Below are positions 18,601 to 26,854 of a stretch of 34,062 nucleotides of DNA, piece by piece. This DNA is from Gammaproteobacteria bacterium. GTDB lineage: Bacteria; Pseudomonadota; Gammaproteobacteria; Pseudomonadales; Azotimanducaceae. Each line of letters opens with the position of its first letter. Within the stretch, counting starts at the first letter, position 1. Where the stretch lies: NCBI GenBank assembly GCA_021773555.1, contig JAJFKA010000072.1, positions 1 to 34,062 of the forward strand, in the 5' to 3' direction. The translations under genes were made by a program, and so were the position numbers. The notes beneath the pieces were generated by a model. That model was not told the origin of the DNA and searched no databases. It saw nothing but the letters and a program-made list of their open reading frames with translations.

Positions 18601-18819
18601 ATGGTGCCAGTGTTGATCAGACGCATCGAAGCAGAAACAGGTGTAACCCTGCCAGTGGCTGCGCTGTATCGCGATCCGACCATCCAGGGCCTGGCCGCCT
18701 GGCTGAACCGGTCTGCGGATACCGGGGCCCCAGGATCGCGGAACCTGAGCGAAATCCAGAGTCGTTCTGAGCGCGCAAAAGCTGCCCGCCAGAAGGCAAA
18801 ACAGAGGCGAAACAAGTAA
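12691..18819 (+). CDS. Non-ribosomal peptide synthetase, C-A-T-E-C-T
   Basis: A 2042-residue synthetase. Domain order: C1 (about 20-450; HHILLDG near 153); A1 (about 470-960; YTSGSTGQPKG near 620, MYGITETT, YRTGDLA, NGKVD); T1 (ERGGDS, Ser about 1015); E (about 1070-1480; LLPVQQWFF, HHLVVDG near 1192, MESHGRS, GTGWYTT); C2 (about 1505-1920; HHHLQIDG near 1627); T2 (DLGGRS near 1968). A1 pocket residues read by eye are D-W-F-C-I-G-M-V-H-K, like the threonine code D-F-W-N-I-G-M-V-H-K except at three sites. The E domain would give a D-residue. The second module has no adenylation domain, so T2 must be loaded in trans or left idle. The start is uncertain (TTG at 12691 or GTG at 12706). The basic helical C-terminus may dock to the PKS 26 bases downstream. 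Confidence 0.93.
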   Translation: MTLEVVDKHQLQSSSLIQAVNEVVATPLQQGMIFHHLGHPDSGIDIEQITLFCSAPLDPVKLNQALARLLDHHEVLRCCCDWQSGDQPLLRAGEPGKVNIGIQVLDPEESLEAALVKHQQEERIRGFELDQSPLMRATLLQADSGSALCWTFHHILLDGRSFAPLVEELMLGYSNGTTPAPDPVERPRFAQYARWLQDRDHSESLVYWREYLADLPGATLFPTLSTEHTSTKNVLEPYGFRERSFAADTTALLTTACQVQSTSVNALLQAAWGTLLHHYTGEAEVVFGATYTTRHCEFPGAADILGLMINTLPVRIDFAALLTTGDLLRQLSAHAREIRPHILAPLNLVAQQTDFAGVLFDTAVIFDRIDLHHELREKQPGWDHLHFKYEGRTNFPVALIAYGGQELSLRLEYDRRRLDDAHAEVILDCLQNLMERFASGPELFARHVPLLTETNRSTALTPVIAAANPTINSLVERFKQSSTRFAENVALRCGAAVKTYREVDAESDKVARTLVAAGVQPEDRVALCMDRSNDLIVGLMGILKAGAAYVPIDPNYPDTRIRFTLDDAGIDYIVTDADTTERLSPFERTLLEVATSAANTNDADVILPTTIADQLAYVIYTSGSTGQPKGVAVTHKNVARLMDSTQHWFGFNETDKWTLFHSIAFDWTVFELWGAFAYGGELTVVPYWVTRSPLEFNRLLSANGITVLCQTPSAFSNLQEVDEESHAECPKKLRYVIFGGEALDIPSLAPWISRYGDSAPQLINMYGITETTVHVTYRRICQSDIETSAGSVIGEPIPDLDILLLNEQLEPLPAGVVGEMYVAGAGVARGYLNREELTRERFIDNFSGTGHRVYRTGDLARWLPNGDLIYSGRADSQVKIRGFRIELGEIEGAIATVTGVQRAVVIASKGPGGHPRLVGYYTAHAVKPEDVTRVIESVLPAHMVPATLICLPELPLTVNGKVDIRQLPDPQFVDPTLDYRAPENALQQTLVTVWEAVLGTTGIGIADNFFERGGDSILCIKLISRARKENINLGVREIYNNPTIESMALLAMNSGHTGLSGELVFTTELIPLLPVQQWFFDSVGHFHHWNQCYCFKIRAPITLEVLTTALGRLSLRHPILRAAFDQVDGRWQQRIHPEQHFNIAQYQVEDDNQRAALLATINQKVEFSGEKNVSVGLFNHKRGVQELCLAIHHLVVDGISWSVLINELDDLLQTTAEHQQSDQSEQVFRQWSHFIADNAQLFTHEAGYWQERALIGIPAPGSFHHSARFEASIDLAAVNWPARSDIAAHELVVAAFFAALPEVLPHHAPRVDMESHGRSHEVSGLDFSQGTGWYTTIYPLALTAAVPTNLLDLLSVIHQEIIAIPGNGVGFGVLNQKGLIERQARADFLFNFMGNFSRLFNDCQLLEIMPPDYQDWRDPGAAHSHPAEWLVAIDQSKLFIDVFFDDKYFAPSVIEHLSATFVARLAELNSILIPQRVSEDKLLVSPSRWDEVAATEPSCLRILNMTPIQELYLFGQLGGHDTGIEQWYLRYQGKINSSALHQAWEETLNNHSGLCTTFPLASGRNLQTFHASARFTWRTVETSANESLEDLLQQESSTGLNVNAGPMHRLMLVTTGAMTHYLVWTHHHLQIDGWSWPIVLAEVSSRYRTICGQTAPADLPASDYAEYANWIPTTRPKNDVNFWQTYLANLGSAGRLPTMHTGIPGILSHHISLDESLSNLLVRGVTSMNCTLSSLFHAAWAVTLTKLTRQKDVCIGSTFSGRPAGEPDFTRTVGPFVTNLPLRVTQMAIAPAVQDVQDQMLTLQEKQYHSSAEIHQASGLAWIDPMFESVVVFQNYEINEATYDMGPDLGVDEVSTPIRTNFPFTLVVNPGVPTTLELIYNTDRLSAGFVEDAATSMIKILHEFTGGSLVDMSEAGDYSDFISAGGDVFCKGEAPQNAQESSLVSIWTELFGLPGIGVTDNFFDLGGRSIMVPVLIRRIEAETGVTLPVAALYRDPTIQGLAAWLNRSADTGAPGSRNLSEIQSRSERAKAARQKAKQRRNK

Positions 18820-18845
18820 CATGCGGACAGCCCAAAGACGCAGCC

Positions 18846-21800
18846 ATGGAGCCAGAAATGATTGACAGCTCACTCGAAGATGCCATCGCTATCATTGGCG
18901 TTGCGGCACGATTTCCGGGCGGATTCGACGCCGACTCACTGTGGAGCGTACTGGAACGGGGTGACACCACCGCAACGCGTTTTGCGAAAACTGAACTGGA
19001 CCCGAGCCTGCCGGCGACCCTGGTCGATTCGTCCAGCTACGTACCGGTACGCGGGATCATGCCCGGTGCCGAAGAATTTGATGCGAGCTATTTCGGTTTC
19101 AGCCCTCGCGAGGCTGAAATACTGGATCCACAGCAACGTGTGTTTCTGCAACTGGCAGTTCACGCTCTGGAAAATGCAGGCTATTACAAGGATACCCGTT
19201 CGATTCCGATTGGTGTTTATGCAGGGCAGTCGAACATTACCTATTTCAAGAGCCATATCGAAAACCGCCCCGATGTCCTCGCCCGGGTTGGTGAACTTAA
19301 TGCGATGATGGGCAACGAGAAAGATTATCTAACGACCAGGGTAGCGCACAAACTGGACCTCACTGGCCCCTGTATCAATATCTCAACCGCCTGCTCCACG
19401 TCAGCCGTTGCCATTGCGCAAGCCTTCCAGGCTCTGCAGAACTTCCAGTGCGATCTCGCGCTCGCCGGTGGCGTTTCCGTTACCACACCTCAAAATCGCG
19501 GCTATCTGTATCAGGAAGGCAGCATCCTGGCCCCCGACGGCGTTTGCCGCCCATTTGATGCCCGGGCCCAGGGAACATTCTTCAGCAACGGTGGCGGCAT
19601 CATCGTGTTAAAGCGATTACAGGAAGCAATCGACGACGGCGACAACATTGCAGCGATCCTGAGGGGAGTTGCCCTGAACAACGATGGCGCGCGACGCGCG
19701 AGTTTTGCCGCACCGGGTGTCGAAGGTCAGGCAGATGCAATTTCCCAGGCACTGGCAAACGCAGACGTTGACGCCAGTCATGTAGGTTATGTGGAAGCAC
19801 ACGGTACCGCGACTCCCATCGGTGATCCCATTGAAGTCCAGGCATTAAAGCTCGCGTTTGAACAACATACGGACGCGCGTGGCTTCTGCGCGCTTGGCTC
19901 TTTGAAGAGCAATCTGGGTCACCTTGATGTGGCAGCAGGCGTCGCCGGCGTGATCAAAATAATATTGAGCATGCAGCACAAGAAGATTCCAGCGACTGCC
20001 AATTTCCAGTCAGCCAATCCAGAACTGGATATCGACAACACACCATTTTATGTCAATGGCGAAACCATTGACTGGCCGGAGATAGGGGGGACCCGGATTG
20101 CGGGTATCAGCAGCTTTGGTTCCGGTGGCACCAATGCACATCTGATTCTGCAACAGGCGAGCGAATATGAACGAGAGACTGTGGATAAAGAACAAGCGCA
20201 TGTGATTTACCTGTCAGCAAAATCCCAGGCTGCTGTGGGCAGGCAAATAGCGGAACTTGAAACTTATACGTCCGCTAATCCAAGCATGTGCATTGCTGAT
20301 ATCGCCCATACACTACGCGTTGGTCGACAGGAAGAAAGTTGCCGAACCAGCTTTGTCGCCAATTCTACTGCCAGTCTTAGTGAGCAACTCCTTCAAATCG
20401 GTGCCCGTGCCGGTAAGGTGGCGAACAAAAACTCATCGGGCATTCGAAAACAGATTGCCTTTGTGTTTCCCGGACAAGGGGCACAATACCCGGGAATGGG
20501 GCTTGATCTTTACGAGAATTTTACTAACGACACAATCCGGGCGACCCTGGACGAGTGCTTTGCGCTTTTCGATCAGCACCTTGATACACCCCTTAAGCAC
20601 ATCCTGTTTGATTCAAGCGATTCCGACGATCCGAAGATCAATCAGACCCAGTACACACAACCGGCCATGTTCAGTATCGGTCTCGCACTCGCTCGCGCCT
20701 ACGCAGTTGCTGAATTCAAACCCTCCGCGATGATCGGACACAGCATTGGTGAATATCTGGCCGCGCATCTCGCGGGTGTCTTCAGTCTCGAAGACGCTGT
20801 GGCGATCGTGGCGCGGCGAGCAACGTTGATGCAGCAAATGGAACCCGGGGCTATGGTTTCGATATTCGCACCCCCGGATCAGATAGCGCCTTATGTCGAG
20901 GAGTTTGGTATTCAGATTGCGGCCTACAACACGCCGGGATCCACAGTTGTCGCCGGCACATTCGAGGCAATGGATGCCATTGAAGCCAGACTCGAAAAAG
21001 ACGGCTTGTCGGCAACCCGGCTGCGGACTTCCCACGCCTTTCATTCTCATATGATGGACAGTGCTGCTGCAGATCTGGTCGAGTTTGTCAAAACGCGCCA
21101 ACTGAACCCACCAGATATCCCCTTTGTTTCAACTGTCACCGGCGTCTGGATCACCGACGCAGAGGCGACCTCACCAGAGTACTGGGGCAGCCAGATAAGA
21201 AATCCGGTTAAATTCAGCCAGGCTGCGACATTCCTGCTCGAGCAGGGTCCGGCCACTTTTGTAGAGCTGGGACCGCGGGCAACCACAACCGGTTTTGTGC
21301 GCCAGCATATTGAGGACAAGGCGCAGCATGATGCCTGCGCCGGACTGGATACACTCAAGTCCAGCATATCCGAATCCGAATCATTACTTGCTGGACTCGG
21401 CAAGCTATGGGAACAGGGCCACAATCCGACAATCACGAATCTGTTGGCCGCAGAACAACCCCGCCGGATTCCACTACCCGGATATCCGTTTGAGCCGAAG
21501 CGGCACTGGATTGAAGCAACGACGTCCGGTGCGGTGGCGCCTGTGGCAATCGCACCTGATACCACCTATAGCCCCGCAGTCGACGGGGAAGTGAACACGG
21601 CAGCAGTTCCTGAAGGGCCTCCGCTGCAGGCGTCGTTGCGTGCACTGATCGCTGACACTATCGGGATCGGCACTGACGAGATCGAGGATGATTCCGAGTT
21701 TATCGAACTGGGCTTTGATTCACTGATGCTGACACAATTTAGCCTGGCCTTGCGTAGTACCTATGACATCAATCTGCCGTTTCGCAAACTGCAGGAAGAA

Positions 21801-23666
21801 TTTGGCGCTTTTGAGACGCTGCTGGCCCATCTGGAAAAACATATCTCACCCGAGGTGCTGTCCCAGCTGACCCCTGCGCCAACCGTTGCGCCTGCCCCGA
21901 ATTTATCGTCCCAGGCGGCATTACCGGGTTCTGACAATGGTGGATTTGTTGATTACCTGCGCGAGCAGGCAGCGTTGATCGATCGCTATCTCGCCCGGCA
22001 GGATGCGCCTGTTCACCAGAAAAAGAACGAAGCTCCGGCAATACCAGGTCCAGCATCACCTGCCGCAACCGTGCCAGCAGCATCTGCGCCAACACTTAAT
22101 CCCGGTCGCGGAGCAAAGATCACAACTAAACGGCATGCCAAACCCGATGATGACCAGGTCCGCGCGATCAATTCGATCATCAGCGACTACAACGAGAAGA
22201 CCGCGAATTCAAAAAGGCTCACCCAGGAAAGCCGCGCGGTTTTGTCAGATCCGCGCTCAGTTTCCGGATTCAATCCGCTGTGGAAGGAAGCCGTTTATCC
22301 GATCATTACCGATCGATCTGATGGCGCTTACCTGTGGGACATTGATGGCAATCAATACATCGATTTTACCTGTGGATTCGGACCAATCCTGATCGGCCAC
22401 AATCCCGATTTCCTCAAGGCGGCGCTTACCACGCAGATCAATGCAGGGGTAGAGACGGGTCCACAAACGTTGCTGGCAAAGGAGGTGGCTGATCTGATTG
22501 TCCAGGCGACCGGCGTCGAACGTGTGGCTTTTGCATCGACAGGTACGGAAGCCGTGACCGCGGCGACACGAATCGCACGGACTGTGACGGGCAGAGACAA
22601 GATAGTCATCTTCAAAGGCGCCTATCACGGGATTCACGACGAGGTAACGCTGAATCCCCGACACCTGGGCGATGCCACACCGGGTGCGCCAGGTATCCCG
22701 AAATCAAACCTTGCGAATATGCTCGTGGTTGAATACGGGAGTGCAGAAGCATTAGCCACGATCAAGGCGCGGAAGGACGAAATTGCTGCCGTGCTGGTGG
22801 AACCGGTCCAGAGTCGCGACCCGGCTCATCAACCCCGCGAATTTATCAAAGAATTACGACAGCTCACCACTGACCTTGATATTGCGTTGATCTTCGATGA
22901 GATTGTCACAGGTTTCAGGCTGGCTCTGGGGGGTGCGCAGGCTTACTACGGGATTCAAGCTGACATCGTCACCTACGGTAAGGTTGTTGGCGGCGGCTAC
23001 CCCGTGGGAATTGTGGCCGGGAGCCATAAGTATCTGGATGCGCTTGATGGCGGAACATGGCAATTCGGTGACGATTCAATGCCTGAGATCGGGGTCACTT
23101 TTTTTGCCGGAACCTTTGTCCGGCATCCGTTGATGCTTGCGGCGTGCAAGGCGACCTTGCAGTACCTTGTGGATCAGGGACCAGAATTACAGGAGTCCCT
23201 CAATAGTCGAACCGAGACCCTGTGCAACACGCTGCAACAGGTCGCGGCCAACAGCGGTGTCGGCATCAATATCGCACGCTGTAGTTCCTGGTTTACCCTG
23301 GAGTTTGAAGATCCCACCTATGCACCACTGTTTTATGTGCTGATGCGTTCCCAGGGAATATTTTTGTGGGAAGACAAAGCGGTATTCATCGCCAGTGCCC
23401 AGAGTGATGAGGACCATGCCCGGTTTACGGCGGCTTTTGAAGCATCCCTGCGCCGCATGGCCCTGGAAAAGCTGCTACCAACAACGCGTGACGGTCACGA
23501 GTCCGCGCAAATGACCACGGAGCTGGACGCAAGCCGTCCACCCGTCCCCGGCGCAAGACTCGGCAAGGACCCCAGGGGTCGGCCAGGCTGGTATGTCCCC
23601 GATCCTGAAAATAGCGGCAGCTATCGGCTGCTTAACATTCCTACACTGCAAGAGGAAAGCAGCTAA
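18846..23666 (+). CDS. Type I PKS module fused to an aminotransferase, KS-AT-ACP-AMT
   Basis: A 1606-residue protein. KS (about 10-435) has Cys183 in TACSTSAVA and the His motifs EAHGTAT and SNLGHLD. AT (about 535-830) has FVFPGQGAQYPGMG, Ser633 in GHSIGEY and SHAFHS, the malonyl-type motif. The linker LPGYPFEPKRHW follows. ACP (about 925-1005) has Ser959 in LGFDSL. A Pro/Ala-rich linker leads to a class III, GSAM-like PLP aminotransferase (about 1130-1545) with AYHGIHDE, FDEIVTGFR and PLP Lys1379 in TYGKVVGGGYPVG. There is no KR, DH or ER. It would add one malonate unit and convert the beta-ketone to a beta-amine, as AMT domains do in iturin/mycosubtilin synthases. The C-terminal tail (PPVPGARLGKDPRG) is typical after AMT domains in megasynthases. 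An ATG at 18858 has better GGAG spacing. Confidence 0.93.
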   Translation: MEPEMIDSSLEDAIAIIGVAARFPGGFDADSLWSVLERGDTTATRFAKTELDPSLPATLVDSSSYVPVRGIMPGAEEFDASYFGFSPREAEILDPQQRVFLQLAVHALENAGYYKDTRSIPIGVYAGQSNITYFKSHIENRPDVLARVGELNAMMGNEKDYLTTRVAHKLDLTGPCINISTACSTSAVAIAQAFQALQNFQCDLALAGGVSVTTPQNRGYLYQEGSILAPDGVCRPFDARAQGTFFSNGGGIIVLKRLQEAIDDGDNIAAILRGVALNNDGARRASFAAPGVEGQADAISQALANADVDASHVGYVEAHGTATPIGDPIEVQALKLAFEQHTDARGFCALGSLKSNLGHLDVAAGVAGVIKIILSMQHKKIPATANFQSANPELDIDNTPFYVNGETIDWPEIGGTRIAGISSFGSGGTNAHLILQQASEYERETVDKEQAHVIYLSAKSQAAVGRQIAELETYTSANPSMCIADIAHTLRVGRQEESCRTSFVANSTASLSEQLLQIGARAGKVANKNSSGIRKQIAFVFPGQGAQYPGMGLDLYENFTNDTIRATLDECFALFDQHLDTPLKHILFDSSDSDDPKINQTQYTQPAMFSIGLALARAYAVAEFKPSAMIGHSIGEYLAAHLAGVFSLEDAVAIVARRATLMQQMEPGAMVSIFAPPDQIAPYVEEFGIQIAAYNTPGSTVVAGTFEAMDAIEARLEKDGLSATRLRTSHAFHSHMMDSAAADLVEFVKTRQLNPPDIPFVSTVTGVWITDAEATSPEYWGSQIRNPVKFSQAATFLLEQGPATFVELGPRATTTGFVRQHIEDKAQHDACAGLDTLKSSISESESLLAGLGKLWEQGHNPTITNLLAAEQPRRIPLPGYPFEPKRHWIEATTSGAVAPVAIAPDTTYSPAVDGEVNTAAVPEGPPLQASLRALIADTIGIGTDEIEDDSEFIELGFDSLMLTQFSLALRSTYDINLPFRKLQEEFGAFETLLAHLEKHISPEVLSQLTPAPTVAPAPNLSSQAALPGSDNGGFVDYLREQAALIDRYLARQDAPVHQKKNEAPAIPGPASPAATVPAASAPTLNPGRGAKITTKRHAKPDDDQVRAINSIISDYNEKTANSKRLTQESRAVLSDPRSVSGFNPLWKEAVYPIITDRSDGAYLWDIDGNQYIDFTCGFGPILIGHNPDFLKAALTTQINAGVETGPQTLLAKEVADLIVQATGVERVAFASTGTEAVTAATRIARTVTGRDKIVIFKGAYHGIHDEVTLNPRHLGDATPGAPGIPKSNLANMLVVEYGSAEALATIKARKDEIAAVLVEPVQSRDPAHQPREFIKELRQLTTDLDIALIFDEIVTGFRLALGGAQAYYGIQADIVTYGKVVGGGYPVGIVAGSHKYLDALDGGTWQFGDDSMPEIGVTFFAGTFVRHPLMLAACKATLQYLVDQGPELQESLNSRTETLCNTLQQVAANSGVGINIARCSSWFTLEFEDPTYAPLFYVLMRSQGIFLWEDKAVFIASAQSDEDHARFTAAFEASLRRMALEKLLPTTRDGHESAQMTTELDASRPPVPGARLGKDPRGRPGWYVPDPENSGSYRLLNIPTLQEESS

Positions 23667-23667
23667 C

Positions 23668-26600
23668 GTGTCCGATTCAGTCACTTATGATCCGTTCGCC
23701 GGTGGCGAAATTGAATTAAGTTTCGAAACCACTGATGTACAAAGAGAGTTGTGGCTGGCCACTCAAATGAGTGTGGATGCCAATTGCTCGTATAACCTGA
23801 CCGTATTGCTGGAATTTCCCGAGGAGATCGATGACCTCCGTTTCAGATCGGCCATGGAACAAACAGCCAATCGACACTCGAGCTTTCGAACCACCTTCAG
23901 CAAAGATGGCGAGTATTTTCATATCGCCAGCGAGGCGCGGATCCAGTTGGAAGTATTCGAAGCCGCAACCGACGATTTATTGAAGGCGCAAATTGACCTG
24001 GAAGCAACAACTCCCTTCGATCTGCTGCAAGGCCCGTTGTGGAGGGCCAGTATTCTTAAATTCAAAAGTCATTCGAGCGTACTCATCACCAGCCATCATA
24101 TCATCGCGGATGGCTGGTCAACCGGGATCTGGCTTGAAGATCTGGCAGGCCACTACGCGGGATCTGGCGTTCCCGGTTCCGCAGAGCCGACACAATTTCA
24201 GGATCTGGTTCGCTGGCTCAAAAGCGCTGAAGTTGTCGAGCAGGTCCAGACCGACCTCGCCTTCTGGCAGGACCGGTTTGCGAAGCACGAGACCAGCGTG
24301 AGCCTTCCTTCACCGAATGAGCGACAGCTACGACATGACTTCCGCTGCGGTTTTATCAAGCATGAAATTAGTGCTGAATTGCTGGCCCGGCTGGCAGCCT
24401 ATGCCAGATCACAAAAGGTAACCCTGAGCACACTGCTGACCACCGCGTTTTCAACCTACCTCAGTAACATCAGCGGTAAACGAGATGTGGTGGTGGGTAT
24501 CCCGGCTGCCGCGCAACTCGATGCAGGCATGCTCGATCTGATCGGACATTGCGTAAATACCCTGCCGTTTCTTGCCATCATCGACAATGATCTGTCATTC
24601 GAAGCAATTCTTGAAGGAACGAAAAAGGATCTGCTCGATGCTTACGATCACCAGAAAGTCACCTTCGGTACCCTGCTGAAATCCACACCGGCGTTGCGAG
24701 AGCGCCTTGCCACTGCACTGGTTCCCATCGTGTTCAACGTTGAATCGTCTGAGTTCGAACTGTCTTTTGGAGAAGTGAAGCCTGCCATCAGTTTTTTGCC
24801 GCGGCAATTTGACAATTTTGATGCCATGTTCAATTGCGCTGTCCACGGGGACGGTCTTACCATCGAAGTGCACTATAACCTGACATTGTTCGACGCTGTG
24901 ACCATGCAGGCAAGGTTGCAGGAGTTCAGTAATTTTCTGGCGTCGGTAACGGAACCCGAGCGTGACAATAGCGTATCGGTCAAACAGATCAATAGTTTAT
25001 CCGCTGACCAGCAGGCAATTCTGGCTCATTTCAATGACACCGCCAGGGATTTCGGCCCCTTCACCAGCCTGATCGCGATGATCGATGCACAATCTGCCCG
25101 GGCTCCGGAAGCCACCGCTTTCATCTACAACGACACATCACTGACCTATCAGTCGCTGGACACTAAAAGCAGGCAGGTCGCGGCGGCCCTGCAGCGGCGT
25201 GACATCCAACCCGGTGACATCATAGCTGTTGCTATCCCAAGATCGCTTGAGATGGTTGTCGCACTGCTGGGCATCATTAAAGCCGGTGCAGCCTATCTGC
25301 CCGTTGATACCGATCTGCCGATTAACAGGGTGAAGTACATTTTGGATGATGCGGATACTCGTGCCATCATCGTCAGCGAAAAGCGCGAGACGCCTGGTCT
25401 GAATGCCGCGAATGTGCTGATGATCGAACAGGCTTTAAGTGAGCCGGTGGAATTGTTCTCCACCGCCTATCCTTCCATGAATGACCTTGCTTACGTGATC
25501 TACACATCGGGGTCCACCGGCAATCCGAAAGGCGTGAAGGTCAATCACGGTTCCTTGTGGAATCTGCTGAAGACCCTCCAGCAAGAACCGGGTTTCACGC
25601 AACGTGATCGCTTTATTGGCTTGACCACGCTGTCATTTGATATTTCCGTGCTGGAGATCTGGCTGCCACTGGTCCTCGGAGGAAGCAGCGTGATTGTGGA
25701 CCGACGTGACTCGCAGGATGGCAGGGCAATATCACGCATTATCGAGAAAAACCACGTTACCGTGGTGCAGGCAACTCCCAGTTCCTGGAACCTGATACTG
25801 GCTTCCGACTGGCAGGGCGGACCGGGAATTAAGGCAATTGCGGGCGGGGAACCCGTGACCCCGGAACTTGTTAAAAAACTCACACCGCTGGTCGACGAAT
25901 TCTGGAACGGCTATGGCCCTACCGAAGCAACCGTTTATACCTTGTTTAAGCGACTGCGCGATGACGGCAGCGCTATTTCGGTGGGAAAACCGGTTGCCAA
26001 TTCCCGCTTTTACCTGCTCAGCGCCACAGGATGTGTGCTGGGACCCGAAGTCATCGGGGAAATGTGTATTGGCGGTGCATGTCTCGCAGACGGGTACCTC
26101 AATCGGAGCGAACTGAGCGACGAGAAATTCCGCTATCACGAGTCCTGCGGAGAAACGTTGTATCACACGGGTGACCTTGGTTACGTCGATGCGGTAAGCG
26201 GTGAATTATTCTGTCTGGGCAGGATGGATGACCAGGTAAAACTTCGGGGTTATCGAATTGAACTGGGAGAAATTTCCTCTGTATTTGCAAGCCGGTTCGG
26301 CGTTGATCAGGCGGTTGCACTGATCATCCGGCAACCTGGCAATGACTACCTGGCCATTTTGTATCGCAATCAACCTGACCTGACCATTGATTCGGTGAGT
26401 GCGCGAGAAGCTATGCGCGCGTACCTGCCTGAGTACATGCTTCCTGCACAAATTCTGGGCATCGATGAATTTGTCATTACACCAAACGGCAAGATCGACA
26501 AGCAGGCAGCACTGAAAATGGCGGTTAATGCACAACTGGCGAGCAGGTCTGACTCACCTGTCGATGAGGAGCTCAGCGAAATTCAGGATCTTGTAATCAC

Positions 26601-26838
26601 AGTGTTACGGGACAAACTTGGATTTCCGGCACTCAGCCTGTACGACAATTTTTTTGATGCGGGGGGCCATTCACTGCTGGCCATGAAGGCCGTGATGGAT
26701 CTTGGCGAGTTGCTGGAGATGGAACTGCCGGTCTCGTTGATCTTCGACTTTCCCTTGGTCAATGACTTTAGTGCCGAAGTGGATGCACTACTGCGACAGG
26801 AACTGGCAACTTCCCTGTCATCTTCCGAAACGCCATAG
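23668..26838 (+). CDS. Non-ribosomal peptide synthetase, C-A-T
   Basis: A 1056-residue elongation module starting at GTG 23668, one base after the PKS stop, with AGAGGAA about 10 bases upstream. C domain (about 10-440) has an intact HHIIADG near 142. A domain (about 460-950) shows YTSGSTGNPKG near 612, GYGPTEATVY, YHTGDLG, LRGYRIELGEI and PNGKID. T domain (about 965-1040) has DAGGHS with Ser near 1001. Pocket residues read by eye are D-I-L-Q-I-G-G-V-Y-K, whose first part matches glycine-type codes (D-I-L-Q-L-G-L-I-W-K), so Gly or another small residue is the tentative substrate. The C domain would condense the beta-amino acyl chain from the PKS ACP with this residue. No tailoring domain is present. 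Confidence 0.93.
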   Translation: MSDSVTYDPFAGGEIELSFETTDVQRELWLATQMSVDANCSYNLTVLLEFPEEIDDLRFRSAMEQTANRHSSFRTTFSKDGEYFHIASEARIQLEVFEAATDDLLKAQIDLEATTPFDLLQGPLWRASILKFKSHSSVLITSHHIIADGWSTGIWLEDLAGHYAGSGVPGSAEPTQFQDLVRWLKSAEVVEQVQTDLAFWQDRFAKHETSVSLPSPNERQLRHDFRCGFIKHEISAELLARLAAYARSQKVTLSTLLTTAFSTYLSNISGKRDVVVGIPAAAQLDAGMLDLIGHCVNTLPFLAIIDNDLSFEAILEGTKKDLLDAYDHQKVTFGTLLKSTPALRERLATALVPIVFNVESSEFELSFGEVKPAISFLPRQFDNFDAMFNCAVHGDGLTIEVHYNLTLFDAVTMQARLQEFSNFLASVTEPERDNSVSVKQINSLSADQQAILAHFNDTARDFGPFTSLIAMIDAQSARAPEATAFIYNDTSLTYQSLDTKSRQVAAALQRRDIQPGDIIAVAIPRSLEMVVALLGIIKAGAAYLPVDTDLPINRVKYILDDADTRAIIVSEKRETPGLNAANVLMIEQALSEPVELFSTAYPSMNDLAYVIYTSGSTGNPKGVKVNHGSLWNLLKTLQQEPGFTQRDRFIGLTTLSFDISVLEIWLPLVLGGSSVIVDRRDSQDGRAISRIIEKNHVTVVQATPSSWNLILASDWQGGPGIKAIAGGEPVTPELVKKLTPLVDEFWNGYGPTEATVYTLFKRLRDDGSAISVGKPVANSRFYLLSATGCVLGPEVIGEMCIGGACLADGYLNRSELSDEKFRYHESCGETLYHTGDLGYVDAVSGELFCLGRMDDQVKLRGYRIELGEISSVFASRFGVDQAVALIIRQPGNDYLAILYRNQPDLTIDSVSAREAMRAYLPEYMLPAQILGIDEFVITPNGKIDKQAALKMAVNAQLASRSDSPVDEELSEIQDLVITVLRDKLGFPALSLYDNFFDAGGHSLLAMKAVMDLGELLEMELPVSLIFDFPLVNDFSAEVDALLRQELATSLSSSETP

Positions 26839-26854
26839 TGGAAAAGCTTGACCC

